From: Seison nebaliae
Taxonomy: Eukaryota; Rotifera; Pararotatoria; Seisonacea; Seisonidae
Assembly: GCA_023231475.1 (NCBI GenBank)
Contig: JALJEE010000449.1
Location: forward strand, 1-64,000
Direction: 5' to 3'
DNA length: 64,000 nucleotides
Part shown: positions 37,401 to 50,444 of the stretch, piece by piece
How the letters are laid out: each line of letters starts with the position of its first letter
Position numbering within the stretch: the first letter of the stretch is position 1
Translations under genes and position numbers: made by a program
The notes under the pieces: generated by a model
What the model saw: only the letters and a program-made list of their open reading frames with translations
Told to the model about the DNA's origin: nothing
The model's database searches: none

Positions 37401-40097
37401 TTGGAAATGAGTCAAGAAATTTTCTTTTACAAACCAAAAAATATTTGGGTGTAACTTCCACATATCTCTCTTCCCTATGTGATGAGTGTGCATAATTTTT
37501 AGTCCATTCTATTTTCTCGACGAATTGACTTCCGATATGTGTCAACAGTTCATTGATGATTTTAATTTCTCTGCAAATATAGTTCACACCCAATCACAAT
37601 GACGACAATTATGGGAAGCACATAAATAATATGGAAATATTCGATACTAATGAAGGTGTCGCTCAATTATTGGAGATAGAAAAAGGAGCAAGAAAAACGG
37701 AAACAGATATCTCGAAAAATATGCAACTTAAATCCATTCTCCATAAGACGAATTATGATAAATGTCTCAATCGTTCTCTCACACACTCTCAAATTGCTGT
37801 GGGAAGGAATTGTGAAGAAGCTGAATCACAACAATTTCCGCTTACTAACAAGCAGCAATCGATGAAACAATTAACAATTCGTAATGACTTTAAGGAAATG
37901 CTTGCAAGGAATAAACAACCCAATGCGAATGTGGAGAAATTGAGGAAAGTTCTCATCGAATTATTGAGAACTGAACAAGATCATGTCTCCGTTAGAATTC
38001 TTCTCATTTTCAAAGATAATGATTGTTCCTAAATAATTTTAAGGAATTGGTGATGTGTTTGAAAAATTATTATTGTCCCTTAATAGAAGAGAACAAATGT
38101 AACGATTATGAATTCTTATCGAACATTTTCGGAAATTTGCCATTAATTGTCGAATTTCAAATGCAATTCGTCAAAAATCTCTACAATTTTATCATATGTG
38201 ATCAATTGTCGAATGATCCGTCGTATACGATGGATGTAGCTTTCGATAACAATTCCATTCTTCCTTCTTCCAACTACAATCAAATCGACGACTTTCAAGT
38301 TTTTTTTTCATATATATATGGAAATTAGATTAAACTAAATTTTTTTCTTCATTTAAGAATATTCTCTATAATGTCTCTTGTCTCTTCGTGCACAATGTCC
38401 ATTATTTCAAATTATATCGATCTTTCTGTTCATCTCATTGTCAAGTACAATCGATTATTTCGAAAAGTTTCATTTTTTTTGTAATTTATAAATTTTAATA
38501 GAATTTTTATATATTTAAAATTTGAGATACACCCAATGTCAATCGAATATTTAATTTTATTAACGCGAAAAACAATTCGAACGAATCGAAATATTCCTTG
38601 GAGAATTTATTGATTAAACCGATTAGACGTATCCTGAAATATCCTCTACTTCTATCCCAGATCGGAGAGTCGGTCAATTGTGATTTAAATGAGAAGATTA
38701 TGATTACAAGTTACGTTTTTCCTTCTCACGCGACCACTTAATCAAATATTTTCTTGTAGAAGCAATAAAATCGATGGAATTAATAACTGGTTATATTAAC
38801 GAAATGCAGAAAATATTTGAAGAATATGATGTTTATTTTGAATTAATCCGGAAATATTATTTGTTGACGAATGGAAAAGTTAATTGAGATTTCATATAAA
38901 TTTATTAATTTTATTTTTATTTAGAAATTGAATTTATCGTTGACTAATTTAAGATATTATGGAGATATCGAATGGGATTCATGTGGACAAAGCAATTTGA
39001 ATAATTTGGGAGAATCGAGTCTCATTCTCCCATTCATGAATCCGAATTTTCTCAACAAAAAACTTTGTAATTCGGGTGAGAGTGAATCGTTCTTCGATTT
39101 ACTTCAACACTATTTCCAATTACAGAGAAATTATCAAATTATTTCCGATAATAAAAATTCGAAAAGATCTTCCGATAATTCGACAAACGAAAATAATTTC
39201 AATTTCACTAAATCAAATTCAGATAACAGCAAATTCGAATGTATTCTCTTTTTATTCTCTTGTGGAATTGTCGTTATTAAACGAGAATTACTCATCAATA
39301 ATCTTTCCTCCTCCACCATCACCTCATCAAACAATAACAACAACAATAACATAAATGGAAATTCCTTATTCAATATTTCATTATCACAAAATGAGAAATC
39401 GTCTATCAATTTATTCTCGTCAAACAATTTGAATTCGACGAATAATTTCAATAAGAAATCGAATTCGTCGTCATCAGGAGAAAGTAAATCGACGAAATTG
39501 ATCAGTGAGGAATTGAAGAAATTATTTCGCCATTCCAAATTACCATCGATGTTACATCATTTAAATTTTATTCCGATTGAAAATATCACCGTTTCTCTCG
39601 ATTCCATCAATATCGATCCACCAATGAAGAATCGGGAGAAAGGTCATTTCCTTTCAAATTCACAACAGAAATCTGTTTTTAATGCAAAATATCAATTTAT
39701 CGATACGGATCAATTATTAGATGATAAATTGACACAAGACGAAGAAGAAACGAACATTTCTTGGATTTTAAAAGGAACACCAAATCTTTATCCGAATAAT
39801 GAATTGAATATTGGTGGACGGAAAGAAAAGAATCGTCGATTTAAAAAACCATCACAATCCATCAAATCCAAAAGTCGTTCAGTTGATATTGAGGAACGAT
39901 CGTTAACAATTCAATCACTAACCAAAGAAATATTTTCAAATCAATATATTCTTCGATGTGAAAGAAGGAAATTGAGTTTCACTCTCATTGACGCAATTAT
40001 GGAATTACAAAATAAGAAAATGACAAATTCATCCAATAATTCGTCGTCTCCACCTCAAGGATTCTCTGCTGCTTCCATGCACACCGATATACCATGA
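26597..40097 (+). CDS. sif: Still life/TIAM1-family Rac guanine nucleotide exchange factor
   Basis: Exons 32338-32525, 32594-32966, 33013-33450, 33525-34229, 35510-36078, 36347-37220, 37583-37990, 38044-38298, 38358-38466, 38527-38709, 38760-38878 and 38925-40097 are in phase. Two upstream exons, 26597-26894 and 28299-28675, also join in phase and give 2,022 residues, but are less certain. Domain order matches TIAM: PHn (WKKYWVILRGHYLMFYESS), coiled coil and Ex region (SLAELQLSKMYE, then IEEQINEWHLRKELI and NETPNPK), Ras-binding region and PDZ (YGVYVKKVEKQSEAEANDL), DH (EKLRKVLIELLRTEQDH, FGNLPLIVEFQMQFVKNLY, LLIKPIRRILKYPLLLSQIG, YINEMQKIFEEY) and a C-terminal PH. The protein loads Rac with GTP at the membrane and shapes actin, in flies at synapses. 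The C-terminal PH is interrupted by a long Asn/Ser-rich insert. I did not find the N-terminal WH1-like region known from the fly type 1 protein. Confidence 0.9.
26895..28298 (+). other. Probable TIAM intron 1, 1.4 kb
   Basis: Interval between the two predicted N-terminal exons. A short frame at 27810-28019 ends in HHMSTGIGN without clear splice sites. No RNA gene or repeat seen. Confidence 0.35.
28676..32337 (+). other. Probable TIAM intron 2, 3.7 kb, with TG repeat and an orphan frame
   Basis: Largest intron of the TIAM model. It contains a TG/TA-type microsatellite at about 29460-29512 and, at 31008-31190, a frame that reads like coding sequence (see findings). The rest is AT-rich without further marks. 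Confidence 0.4.
29460..29512. repeat. TG dinucleotide microsatellite
   Basis: Runs of TG broken by GAATATAAA-like units, the longest being an uninterrupted TG run at about 29491-29510. Confidence 0.9.
34457..34491. repeat. (GTTA)n microsatellite
   Basis: About eight near-perfect copies of GTTA inside a TIAM intron. Confidence 0.9.
34535..34575. repeat. (GA)n purine microsatellite
   Basis: GA dinucleotides with a few GGGA and AAGA interruptions, 45 bases after the GTTA array in the same intron. Confidence 0.85.
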
Positions 40098-40590
40098 GAA
40101 TTATCTTTCGATCTAGAAGTCGATTCTTTTCTGAAAATTAACCGGTCTCATTCACCTTAATAATTTTCTCCTAGTATATATTTCTATTTAATCCTATTTT
40201 TCCCATACTCCTCTACAAAACTTTCTTGGAAAGAATTTTTATAAAATTAATCGCAACAAAAAACATTTTCTCTCTCTCTCTCATCATTAACCAAAAATCT
40301 TCAAATTTGTGAAAAATAAATTTTTCTTTTTTTATTTTACTTTTACACTTAATTAAAAATTAAATTATAACTTACAAAACTTTATTGAAACTAACTTGAT
40401 TATAAAATTAAAAAATATTACAAAATATTTTCCATCAACTTTTATCGTAAAATCTGTGAAAATTTCAATTAAAATAGTTATAAAATTATAGAAGTGAGAA
40501 GAAGAAGAAATGGAAATATTTCGGATAAGTTTATTGAGGAAAAATGAACAGGATTTATTCCTTTTATATGAATAGAAATAAGAGAAAAAT
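40098..40590. other. Convergent 3' region between TIAM and RpL34
   Basis: About 490 AT-rich bases between two convergent genes, with a short TC run at 40268-40284 and AATAAA-type signals on the plus strand near 40315. It should hold the 3' untranslated ends of both. Confidence 0.55.
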
Positions 40591-41070
40591 TTATTGCTCT
40601 ACTTTCTTCGGTTTCCTTTTTCGATCCGCTTTCGCCACTATTGTTTTACCACCAATTTTTTTCTCTTTTGCTTCTTTCGCTTCCTTCTTCTTCCTCTCTT
40701 GTTCTTCTTCCAATTTCTTCTGCGTCATCTTTCGAGAGATGGCACTGACAAGACGATCTTCTTCAATCAAAAACGCTCGAATGATTCGCTCTCGTACTGC
40801 TGGTGCACTCAATACACCTCCATATGCTCTCGTTACTTTGAGATGAACATGTTTTCCAGCTTTCGTCTTCTTCATCAAATGACGGGAGGATGGACGACTT
40901 CGTTTAATTCCACGCAATGGCAATTTCGTATCCCCACATAATGGAATGGCACCGATTTTCTTCCGGTAATGGAAAACGAGTTTTCCTTTTGGAGTGCGAA
41001 CCTTACGGACTTTGTTCGATTTGGTACTATAAGGAGCACGTTTACGTAACGTTAATCTCTGACTTGTCAT
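40591..41070 (-). CDS. RpL34: 60S ribosomal protein L34 (eL34)
   Basis: Single-exon frame of 159 residues. Family blocks are clear: QRLTLRKRAPYSTKSNK at the start, RTPKGKLVFHYRKK, CGDTKLPLRGIKRSRP and TRAYGGVLSAPAVRERIIRA, then an EEQ-type helix (RKMTQKKLEEEQERKKKE) and a Lys-rich tail. It is a large-subunit ribosomal protein of the cytosol. At 159 residues it is longer than the roughly 117-residue human protein because of the C-terminal basic tail, as in arthropods. No intron interrupts the coding part; one in the 5' untranslated region cannot be excluded. Confidence 0.96.
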   Translation of the reverse strand: MTSQRLTLRKRAPYSTKSNKVRKVRTPKGKLVFHYRKKIGAIPLCGDTKLPLRGIKRSRPSSRHLMKKTKAGKHVHLKVTRAYGGVLSAPAVRERIIRAFLIEEDRLVSAISRKMTQKKLEEEQERKKKEAKEAKEKKIGGKTIVAKADRKRKPKKVEQ

Positions 41071-44000
41071 TTCGGCAGATATTTCCGATAAAAACTTATG
41101 ATATAAATCTTCTGTTTGAGAACGTGCGAGGCGACTGTTGTTATTATCTTATTTGAATTGTAAGGAGTGGAGCAAAGTTCCGAAAAAGAATTATGATAAT
41201 TTGTTTTTCATTCAAAAGTTTGGCTTATCGAATTGGAAAATAATTTAAATTCAAATTATTTATTTGGTTTATTATTCATTTTTCAGTCTTGCTAGATGGG
41301 GATGATGTGTTATACTATTAATTTGCTATGTTTCATATGGTGATAATTGAGTAATGATTAATAATTTAGGAATTGTCAAATTAAATGTGTTGGTAGGAAT
41401 CGTTTCATTGGAATATGTGAAGCTATTCGTGTTGATGGACGGAAAAATTGATTTGTTAAAGATTGTTAAATGATCGTCGAAATTTTCGGTGGGAAACGAG
41501 AAGGAATGGTGGGGAGAAAATGGAAATAATTGGTAGTCAGATGATGGTGGAGCATAGGCAAAGATTAATTTATTGGGCAGTAGATGAATTGAATTGGAGA
41601 AGAACTAGAATTTATTTAGAGTAACTGGATAATTCCCAATTTGTTTAATAGAAAATTTTCGGTAATTTTTCTCGTTTTGAGAAATGTTATATTCTCTGCT
41701 ATCGTTTCTTATGATTGGATGGAGAAAGAACAATATAGTTTTTTAATTTCCTCTTTCTCCTCTCCTTTACATAACATTTGGTCATGTATGTTCGGAATTG
41801 ATCGAGTCTATGTAAGACTCCTCCACATATATTCATGCGAATATGTATTGGATGTGTGTGGAGTTGTGAGTGGGCGGGAGGTTCATATGTGTATGTGTAA
41901 TAGATGAATTGAAATGATGTTACTTTTCTCCTATTATATTCCTCTCTTCTATATATGCTGTAGCATGATGATGATCATCATACTGATAATAAGAATGATG
42001 ATCAGCATCATCATAATTCACTTCCAAATAATAATGAGAGTTATGAAGATAATGATATTGTTTTTCTTCTATTTCATTTATAAGAGTGAGCGAATGAGTG
42101 GATGATGTAAGTTATATAGAATATTACGAAAGAAGTTTCCCCTCATTCCCATCGATCGGATTCCAGTCTGGTAGATTGATGAGCATAGATAGATATTACA
42201 TTTGCATTTTCTATGCAAATACTCCTCGCTCAACATACAGAGGAAGGTAGCCGCTGCGTAATAAAGTTCCTCTCATAAATTGGTCAGTTCGTTCAGTTAG
42301 TACAGTAGCGGCGAATGGTGACGTTGTCAAATAACATTTCTTTCCATTCTCAACTTGAACTTAATTCAGTCTCCTTCAACCATTACGCAATACGGGAAAT
42401 ATAACGAGAATTAATTAAGATTAATAATCGAATTTTCCCAATTGTTGATTGTTGGACTTATGAGGACTTGTTAGTCGGAACATTAGCTACATAAACGTTT
42501 ATTGTTTCAAATCGAATCATATGATTTCAATGAAGTTGATTCGTGATATTCTTTCACAATTCTCTTCGTAGGCGGAAGTGACAATATTAAAAATGTAAAT
42601 ATGTTTCCGTCTTTCGGACAGTAGTACTATATGTTTACCACTCCTTCCTCTAATTAAGTCAAGTTGGTCGAGAAAAAATTGTATTTGACCTTTAACATGA
42701 TAACAACTTCCAAAAGAATCATGCTGTGAAACTTCCACACATTTCCTTACTTCGTTACAACTTAAAATATGGAGATTGTTAAGATTGAATCATCTATTTG
42801 GGAAATTAACTTCCATCATTATTCCATGAACAGTTCGGCGAGTTAATTGAATGATGACAATGACGTAGACATATCGGTACCATATCGACAGGAATTTATT
42901 ATCCTCCTATATCTCTCAAAAACTTATACGTATATGTTCGGTGGACGAGATGTATTCGCTCTGAAATATTCTAATTTAAATTTTTATTTTTTACCCCAAA
43001 AAAACTTTATAAGTTTCCGTTCTATATCTTCTTTAGAAATTTCCAATAAAAATTCTAATAGGTTTTTTTTAATTTCCTTTTCTAACTTTTTCAATAGAAA
43101 TTTTAAAATTTCTGTGGAAAATGAAAAGTTTATTCTTCCTGTTTATTTGTTGTTGAATTGAAAATAAGTCGAATTTATTGAGGATATAATGATGATATGA
43201 GAAACAGAGATTTCCAAAAGACAAATTAAAGATGTTGAATAAATCCTTCGATTGTAAATGTTTGGCGAAGTGTAAATCGGTCGGGCTTTGTATGGGGAGA
43301 TATATGTGTCCGTTTGTAATGATGAGATGAGTCGAAGGTTGAGGTAGACAAACTGTCCCACTGGTACACACACATATATATATTTGTGTGTATGTATGAG
43401 AGGAAGTTGGACAAAATTCTCCTAAACAAGGGGAGAAAGTAAATAAGGACACAGATCGATTTAGGTTCGCCCACGCATAATTATTTATATTTTAGCACAT
43501 TTAGAATGTGAAATGACCTTCGCGACGTCTCTCACAACAACATCTCATAATGTTCATTCTCTTTCTTTTCTTAATCAAACCTTTTCTATTGCATTTCGTA
43601 TACATGAATAGGAATGTATACTTCCCTCAATTTCCGCCGAATTATTATTTCTCCTCTACTTCCTACGATCTGTTTAGTTCTCATAATTAATTTCGTCTAT
43701 CCACCGATGTTATGGGTGTGCGAGGATGATATGTTTCTTTTCTTCCGTTCTACGTGCCCGCTATGTATAATATAAAGTTTCTAATTGTAATTCTATTGGA
43801 ATAATGATATAAGATTTATATGATTGTCTAATGAAGACGCGGCTATTCTATTCCTTCCCCGAATACACATCATTCCTCCGAACGTTCTTCCGGAAATGAT
43901 TAACTTTAACCAAATGGAATTCTCCGTCTAATTATCATTAAACTCTCGATATTGATCTCATTCCAACGTTTTCATTCCAATCTATCAACCATTCGTTTGA

Positions 44001-44167
44001 ATTGAAAGAAAACGAAATTTTTTCCTCTCAACACCATTTGTTTCTTTTATTCATTCCATTCGATTTCATTCATCCACTTCTCTTCTATATCAGAAATAAA
44101 ACTTTTCTTCCTAATGTAATTTGAGTGTAACTAGTATGAGACAGGAGAATGTTAAATCAATGACTCG
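41071..44167. other. Gene-poor spacer, 3.1 kb
   Basis: Between the divergent starts of RpL34 and the RasGAP gene. ATC/ATG-rich runs occur at 41965-42015 and a TA/TG run at 43370-43395. Frames of up to 127 codons on the minus strand near 43069-43474 are Ser/Ile/Thr-rich and overlap each other in two frames, which is typical of chance. No supported gene. Confidence 0.5.
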
Positions 44168-47100
44168 ATGAATGTGTCGAGAAATATGTTTTATGCCAGC
44201 GACAACAATTCCCCACCAGTCGTCGCAGCTTCTTCTTCTAACAACGGCAAATTGAAAGATATTACTCCAACGTTATCCACATCGGAGAACAAACCGCGCT
44301 ACATCGAATTGGATGCCGTTAATTACGAGTCCAATTTAGACGACGATGATGATGATGATGATGATGATGGGGAGGAGGATAATATTTGGATGGACAACGA
44401 ACCATTTCCAACATCATCAACTTATCATGGATTTGGTGATAATTTGACGAGAACCTTCTCCACAGATCATCTAACTAATCAGATGGTGAAGAAGAAAGTT
44501 GATTCATCAATTCTACTTAAAAGAGCATCCGTCTCGACGGCACAAACTCATCAGATCTCACGTCCAACAAACGACGAGAAGAAGAAGAAGAATGTTGAGG
44601 GAAGGAAGAAGGGAAAGAGGAAAGGAACGAACTTCTTCCAAATTCTCAAAGAAAGAGTGAGTCGTCAAACTCGAAATCGAATCGACCAAAAGAATGAGGA
44701 AGAGAAAGGAAGAAAAGGAAAGAATGCCAGTCCAAAAATCGAGAAGAGAAAAATGGACGAGAAACCGGTTAGAGAATCATCATCCACTCATCACCATGAC
44801 AACGATATTCCAACAATTCTACCAACGAAAATAGAATTGAATAAATTTTACGAAGATCACAAACAATATTTGAAGCCCATCGCCTTCAACAACAACAACG
44901 GAAATAATTTTCATAATTCTGATAATGATTCGAGTAATTTCTTCAATTATAAAACTTTCTCTGATGATTTGTCGTTGAAATCGATTTTTCTAACTGATAT
45001 GAACATCTTCCTCAAATCCTTCATCAATTCCTTCCGTACTGACAATTTTACAGTCATCTCTAATAAACATCATGTCAATTGTCAGATAACGGTGAGTTAT
45101 TCGAATTATGTTTGCATTGAAACAAAGAATGAAAATGATTTCTATTTTTATCTTCCCATCACATCCATTTATCAATTGCACGATAGTCTCTTTTTACCAA
45201 TAAGTAACATCGGTTCAAAATCATCTCCACTTCTCACTACATCATCATCATCTCTCATACGTCGTTTCCATATCCTTTTGAAAACGAACGATACTCAACT
45301 CATCATTTCGACAACAACGAAATTGTTTTATGATGATCTTTGGAATCGATTGAGAGATCAGTCATTCAACTACGTCGAAAATGTCCTCTACAACAACGGC
45401 GTAATTCATCAGAGGAGAATGTTGTGTCAAATCGCTTTCCAAGTTCTCAATCGATATTTGAATTGTTTAGAAGATAAACTTTCAAATTCTCCCAGTGACG
45501 ATTCTCCCACCTTCACTTATGATCCCATTTATTCACTTTTATTACGTTCTCGATTCTCCATCGAATTAGACATCGATCAAATCGTCAACATGTCATCTCA
45601 TCATCATCATCATCATCAACAACAACAACATCCTCAAATCGATTCCTCATTAATTCAACCGTTCCATTCTCAATCGTACGCGTCGTCTATGTTACCTTCG
45701 ACATTCGCTCAAAATACATCTGCCGTCACAAATCGTAAATTGACGTCTAATTCCGTTTATTCCGATTTCCGACCACAAAAGAGTATGAAAATCAAACCGA
45801 ATCGAACGAAGTTGTTCGGAATGAAAAAGAAGAAATTGAATCAGCGAACGAGATGTTCTTCTCAAAAGAATATCGAACATAATAAAATGACCAAATCAAA
45901 ATTGTCGAATATTCATCAATCGATTCGAAATAATTCTTTTATGCAGAAATCGGATAATTTAGAAATCGAATATTTCAAAACACAGAACGTTTGTAATTCA
46001 TTCTCCGATTTGTCGAGTATTCAAGATCCAGATCTTTTATATTCCACACAAGATACGCACAATCTCAATAATACTTATCATTTTCCCGTCGATGACGAAC
46101 AGAAATATCGTCGACCTTATCGTAATTCGTCGTCGTCCAATTTATCCGAATATCATTTACCCAACGACCAATTCGACGATGTCTCTTATTATGCCTCTAT
46201 CGAATTGAATGACGTGACGTTGAATTGTGAGAAATGTATCATCGACGAGATCTTCCAATTATTTCAGTCGTTTATTTCCATTTCTGATCATTATCGATCG
46301 TTCCATTCGAAAGATGGAAAGGAGAAACGATTCAATTTACTTTTTCGAATTCTCAAAAAATTATTAAACGAGATTCAGGTATTGGAACGTATTTTCCATC
46401 CATCGTCACTTTTTTATGAGAATCGAGTTCGGAAAAATCATGTCCAATTGGCGAGAACTTATGGAATGAGATTATGGCAATTTGATAATCGAACGAAATC
46501 CATCAAAAATCATTCCTATATTAATCAACAAGATTTTAACATGAACAACAGTTTCTGCATTTTCAAAGAGAAATTCTATTTCAATGATTTCCCACTGAAC
46601 GTCAAATCGATGGATTTACTAGTGAATGAATGTAACGGGAAGAAACGATCATCGAAATATCAATTGACATTTGATCGGAAAGAAATTATTTCTCAAATCG
46701 AATCCTCTTTTAATATTTCTCGATATTCACTTTCAGATATTAATCGATTATATGATACATTTCGATTACTTATCGGATTTTTCGATATTAAACTCGTTTC
46801 CTTATCAGAGAAACGGAGTCATCCAATCTCAGGAATGTTCCAATTGATCGACGAGTCGAGTCTATCAATGGAATTAGAAGATCGATTAAATCGAATTCGA
46901 ACATTCGCCAAGATGTTCAATCACTTTTTCAACGGAATGACACAAATTTGTATTTGTTCAAATAATCGAACGAATCGAATGAAAAGTTCATTAATTAATT
47001 CCAGTCAAAATTCAATTTCAAATCGATTATTATTTCTCAACGACTACATCGAACCAGATCGGATGCTCAATACTGAACTTCATACACTTCGAATATTCGA

Positions 47101-50100
47101 AGGGAATACTGATCGGAAATCTGATAAACGAATTGATCGGTCAAAAGATTCGATGGAAGTATTCCATCAATCCACCACTGCCACTATCGCTCCTGGTAAC
47201 GTGCGAGAGAATGATTATAAAGATTGCTCCGTCATTCTCTCTAACAACGAATCGAATAGTCGACAATCATTTCAATCATATTCATTGATGCCATATTGTT
47301 CCTGTATCATCAATTCCATCATGTATCCCATCATCAATGAAACTTCGACCACTCACCAACCTAAGCCTACGTCTTTACCTACCGACTATCGACAAATTAA
47401 AGAAGAATCTCATTATAATTCCATGACGAATAACGACCGATTAGTTGCCACTAACACCCTCCAAACGAAACCGTTCACCACTTCAGCTCTGGTGACAAAT
47501 AAAAAGGTAAATATTCCAACCGCCTCTCTACCCGAAGTCGACCATCCCATGGTCGATATAGAGAAATTCAATTGGAAGAAGAAAATTCAACAATTCTTCT
47601 CCGACAAACTCAAATTATATGTCATTCCTGCTACCTCTCATACTTCATCGATGCTCGACGACCATTTCAGGAGCACGACCAAATTACATCCCCACACACA
47701 CTCCAACGACCAAAATAAAGGTGAGAGAGATAATTCCTCGAAAGATTATCATCCCGATGAATTTAAAAATAGTCGAAAATTATCATTATTTTCCTCAACA
47801 AACCGTATCGATATCAGTGAATTTAATCGATTAAAACCGGCGAAAAGTAAATCAAATCAAACAATTACTGATATTCATTATTCCACCAAAATTCCATCAG
47901 TACGACGCAGTTTAAATGATTCGAAACGTCAAGTCAATAGTGAATTGAAAGAAATTCATCGAGAAAAGCGTTCAGTAATTGACCAGAAACAAGAAATGAT
48001 TTCTGATAAGAAGAATGAAGAGAATGACGAGGGACATCTCCCCAAAATCGAAATGAAATTGTCAACAAGATTAACGAAAACCTTAAAATATCCGCTCCAT
48101 CCGAGATTGAAAGAGATAAATTCCATTCAATTTATCGCGTCGACGGAAGTCCGTTCGCTCTTATATCGGAGGACAGTTGGAGTGACGTTGGACATTGTTT
48201 TTTATTTGAAGAATATTTATCGATTGATGCACAGTCAACTTCAAGCGAGTCAAGACGAAAATCATTCGAAAAAGAATGAGGAATTAGTGAAATATTTGAA
48301 AAATATTAATCTGTTTCGTTGGGAATTACCAAACGATCATTTACAGAAAGAACATCTTCTGTATCATTTGTATCTACAACATCTGTTGAAGAATGGTCAA
48401 CTCGTCAAAATGGAAACTTTGCGTGATTATTTCAATTTGGTGAATATCGAAAAAGAACCGGTTGATCTAAAGAAATTATTGTACTTACATTTACAAGCCG
48501 TCAACGGATATTTCTCGACGAAAGTCTCATATTTCCTCGTCACCGAATTGAACGGTCGTTATCATTTGTATGATAATTATCTTCTCATATTCTCTCACAA
48601 TAAAATTTTTGAGAATGTCATTCTCCTTCTCTTCTATCACCATATTAATAATACAGGTTAATTTCCTTCATTTATTTATTTTTCAATTTATTTTATAATT
48701 TGAATTATTTTCAAATTTATCATTTTACAGTGGAAGTGGAATTGTTGTTTCGACAGAATGCCGCAGAAATAATTTTGCTGGGAAGATTTTTAATGCATGC
48801 CGGTAAGAATTTCTTATGTTCTATTCTCAACGACATGATTCTCGACGTCATTAAATATTCAGAAAAAGTTCCAAATTTTTTTAATTTTTTCTTATTTTTT
48901 TCTCATCTCCAATTTCCATTCAAGATCAACGAAGATGATTTGGTGGAAAATAAATCGAAGAAAATTTATGATTCTGTTCGAACTGTCATTCGAAATATTT
49001 TCCATTATGTCGATATGATTCCCAGGTTTTTTGATTAAGATTATTCGATTGAAATTCCAAATTTAATGATTGTTCCAGATCCGTCAAATATATTTTCAAT
49101 AAGATTTACGATTTTATTTCGGCGAAGTTCCCAAATACAAACCTCCATTTGAGATATCGTGCACTCAGGTTGATAATTTGATGATAAATTTATAATAATT
49201 TTTTTTCAGTCATTTATTATTTTTTCGATTTATCTGCTTAGCACTCTATGATCCGAAGAAGTTCTGCGTAATTCCCACATGTTCGTAAAATAATTAATTT
49301 GATTTTTAAAAGAAATATCTTTTGTTTTCAGCTACAAGAATCACATCGTTATCGGACGACATTTTGAAGAATGTGGCAAATCATTTGAAAAAAGGTTTCG
49401 CCCGTTTAGAACAAAAAGATAATCAAGTTAATTTCAATTATTATTTGTTTCCAATAATAAATTTTTGAATAATTTTAAATTAAGTTAAGTGTCTGTTCGC
49501 CGATGGACAGTTTGTTTTATGAGCATTATAAAAGCATCATGCATTTCTATCATTATATCACTCACGTGAATGAATCGTCGTCGAAAATCCATTATGGTTC
49601 GAGTAAGAAGTCATTACGAGTGAATAGTCTGATGAAGAATGATTCGTTCTCAGATCTACCGGTTTTTATGAAGAATCTTTCGAAACCGTCATTACCTCCT
49701 CCGCCCATACCCGAACGACAATATTTGAATCGGTTACGTGTCACTCAATCATCGACGAGTCAACCACCGTCTCCTCGACGACTCACAAAGAAATTCGAAT
49801 TATTCAGAAAATATCATTCGACCATGACACTCTCCACCAGATATGTTCCCCCAATACCATCTCGACGACCATTGGCGAACGAGCAGAAAGAAACGAAACC
49901 GAAAAGTTTAATGAAAATTCTCAATGTCAAATTACCATTCTATACGAACAATCATTATGGCAATCCGACGACCATCACTAATCAAACTGAATTCAATGAA
50001 AGAAATTATCAGATGGATCTCGTCATCCGTAACAGTTTCGCCTACATACACTCCATCTATGTCAACCAACCACAACTCATCGTTAATTTGTTAATGGAAT

Positions 50101-50444
50101 TGATTCATGATTATCATACACTTCTTTTCCATAATCATGGAAAATCGGAAAATTCATCGAAAACTCCGTTACATCACTCGAAATTATTCAATGAGTCAAA
50201 TGACGAAGTTCTCGTCCTCCTCATCATTTTCACTCACGACATGCTGAAATATTCGTTCAGTCTCTCACTCACTTACAATCGGTGCGAACATGAATTAATG
50301 ACTCGGTTCATTCTCCGCAATAACAGTACCAACTCCAAAAGCCACGGACATAAAAAGAATAATATACGAACTCATCCTCATCCCAACATGAAACTACGAA
50401 CAAATTCGACAATAATCTTCTCACGTAAAAAATTTACAGAATGA
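44168..50444 (+). CDS. Ras GTPase-activating protein (RasGAP domain) with very long N-terminal region
   Basis: Exons 44168-48656, 48731-48867, 48925-49025, 49079-49168, 49210-49280, 49332-49426 and 49485-50444 give 1,980 residues in phase. The RasGAP domain spans about residues 1440-1670: a lead-in helix (LKKLLYLHLQAVNGYF), the arginine-finger loop VELLFRQNAAE just after the first splice, and the FLR-type signature read as LLFFRFICLALYDPKKF, followed by LSDDILKNVANHLKKG and FYEHYKSIMHFYHYI. GAPs of this class switch Ras-type GTPases off at the membrane. The signature's Pro-Ala is Leu-Ala here. The first 1,400 residues contain an acidic run, a poly-His/Gln tract (about 45600-45632) and possibly a PH-like fold at residues 270-420; I see no SH2 or SH3 domain, so it is not a plain RASA1. 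The C-terminal 320 residues include Pro-rich stretches that could bind SH3 domains. Subfamily unassigned. Confidence 0.8.
45597..45632 (+). repeat. CAT/CAA triplet run coding His/Gln
   Basis: Triplet run within the RasGAP gene encoding six to seven His followed by several Gln; an ordinary coding microsatellite. A GAT run at 44340-44370 in the same exon encodes the acidic tract. Confidence 0.85.

Noticed and set aside
39134-39538. 134-codon minus-strand frame
   Set aside because: It lies opposite the TIAM last exon, where AAT/TCA-rich codons give Leu/Phe-rich antisense.
43069-43474. Overlapping minus-strand frames of 76-127 codons
   Set aside because: Three frames overlap on the same DNA, all Ser/Ile/Thr-rich, with a TA/TG repeat inside; this is typical of chance.
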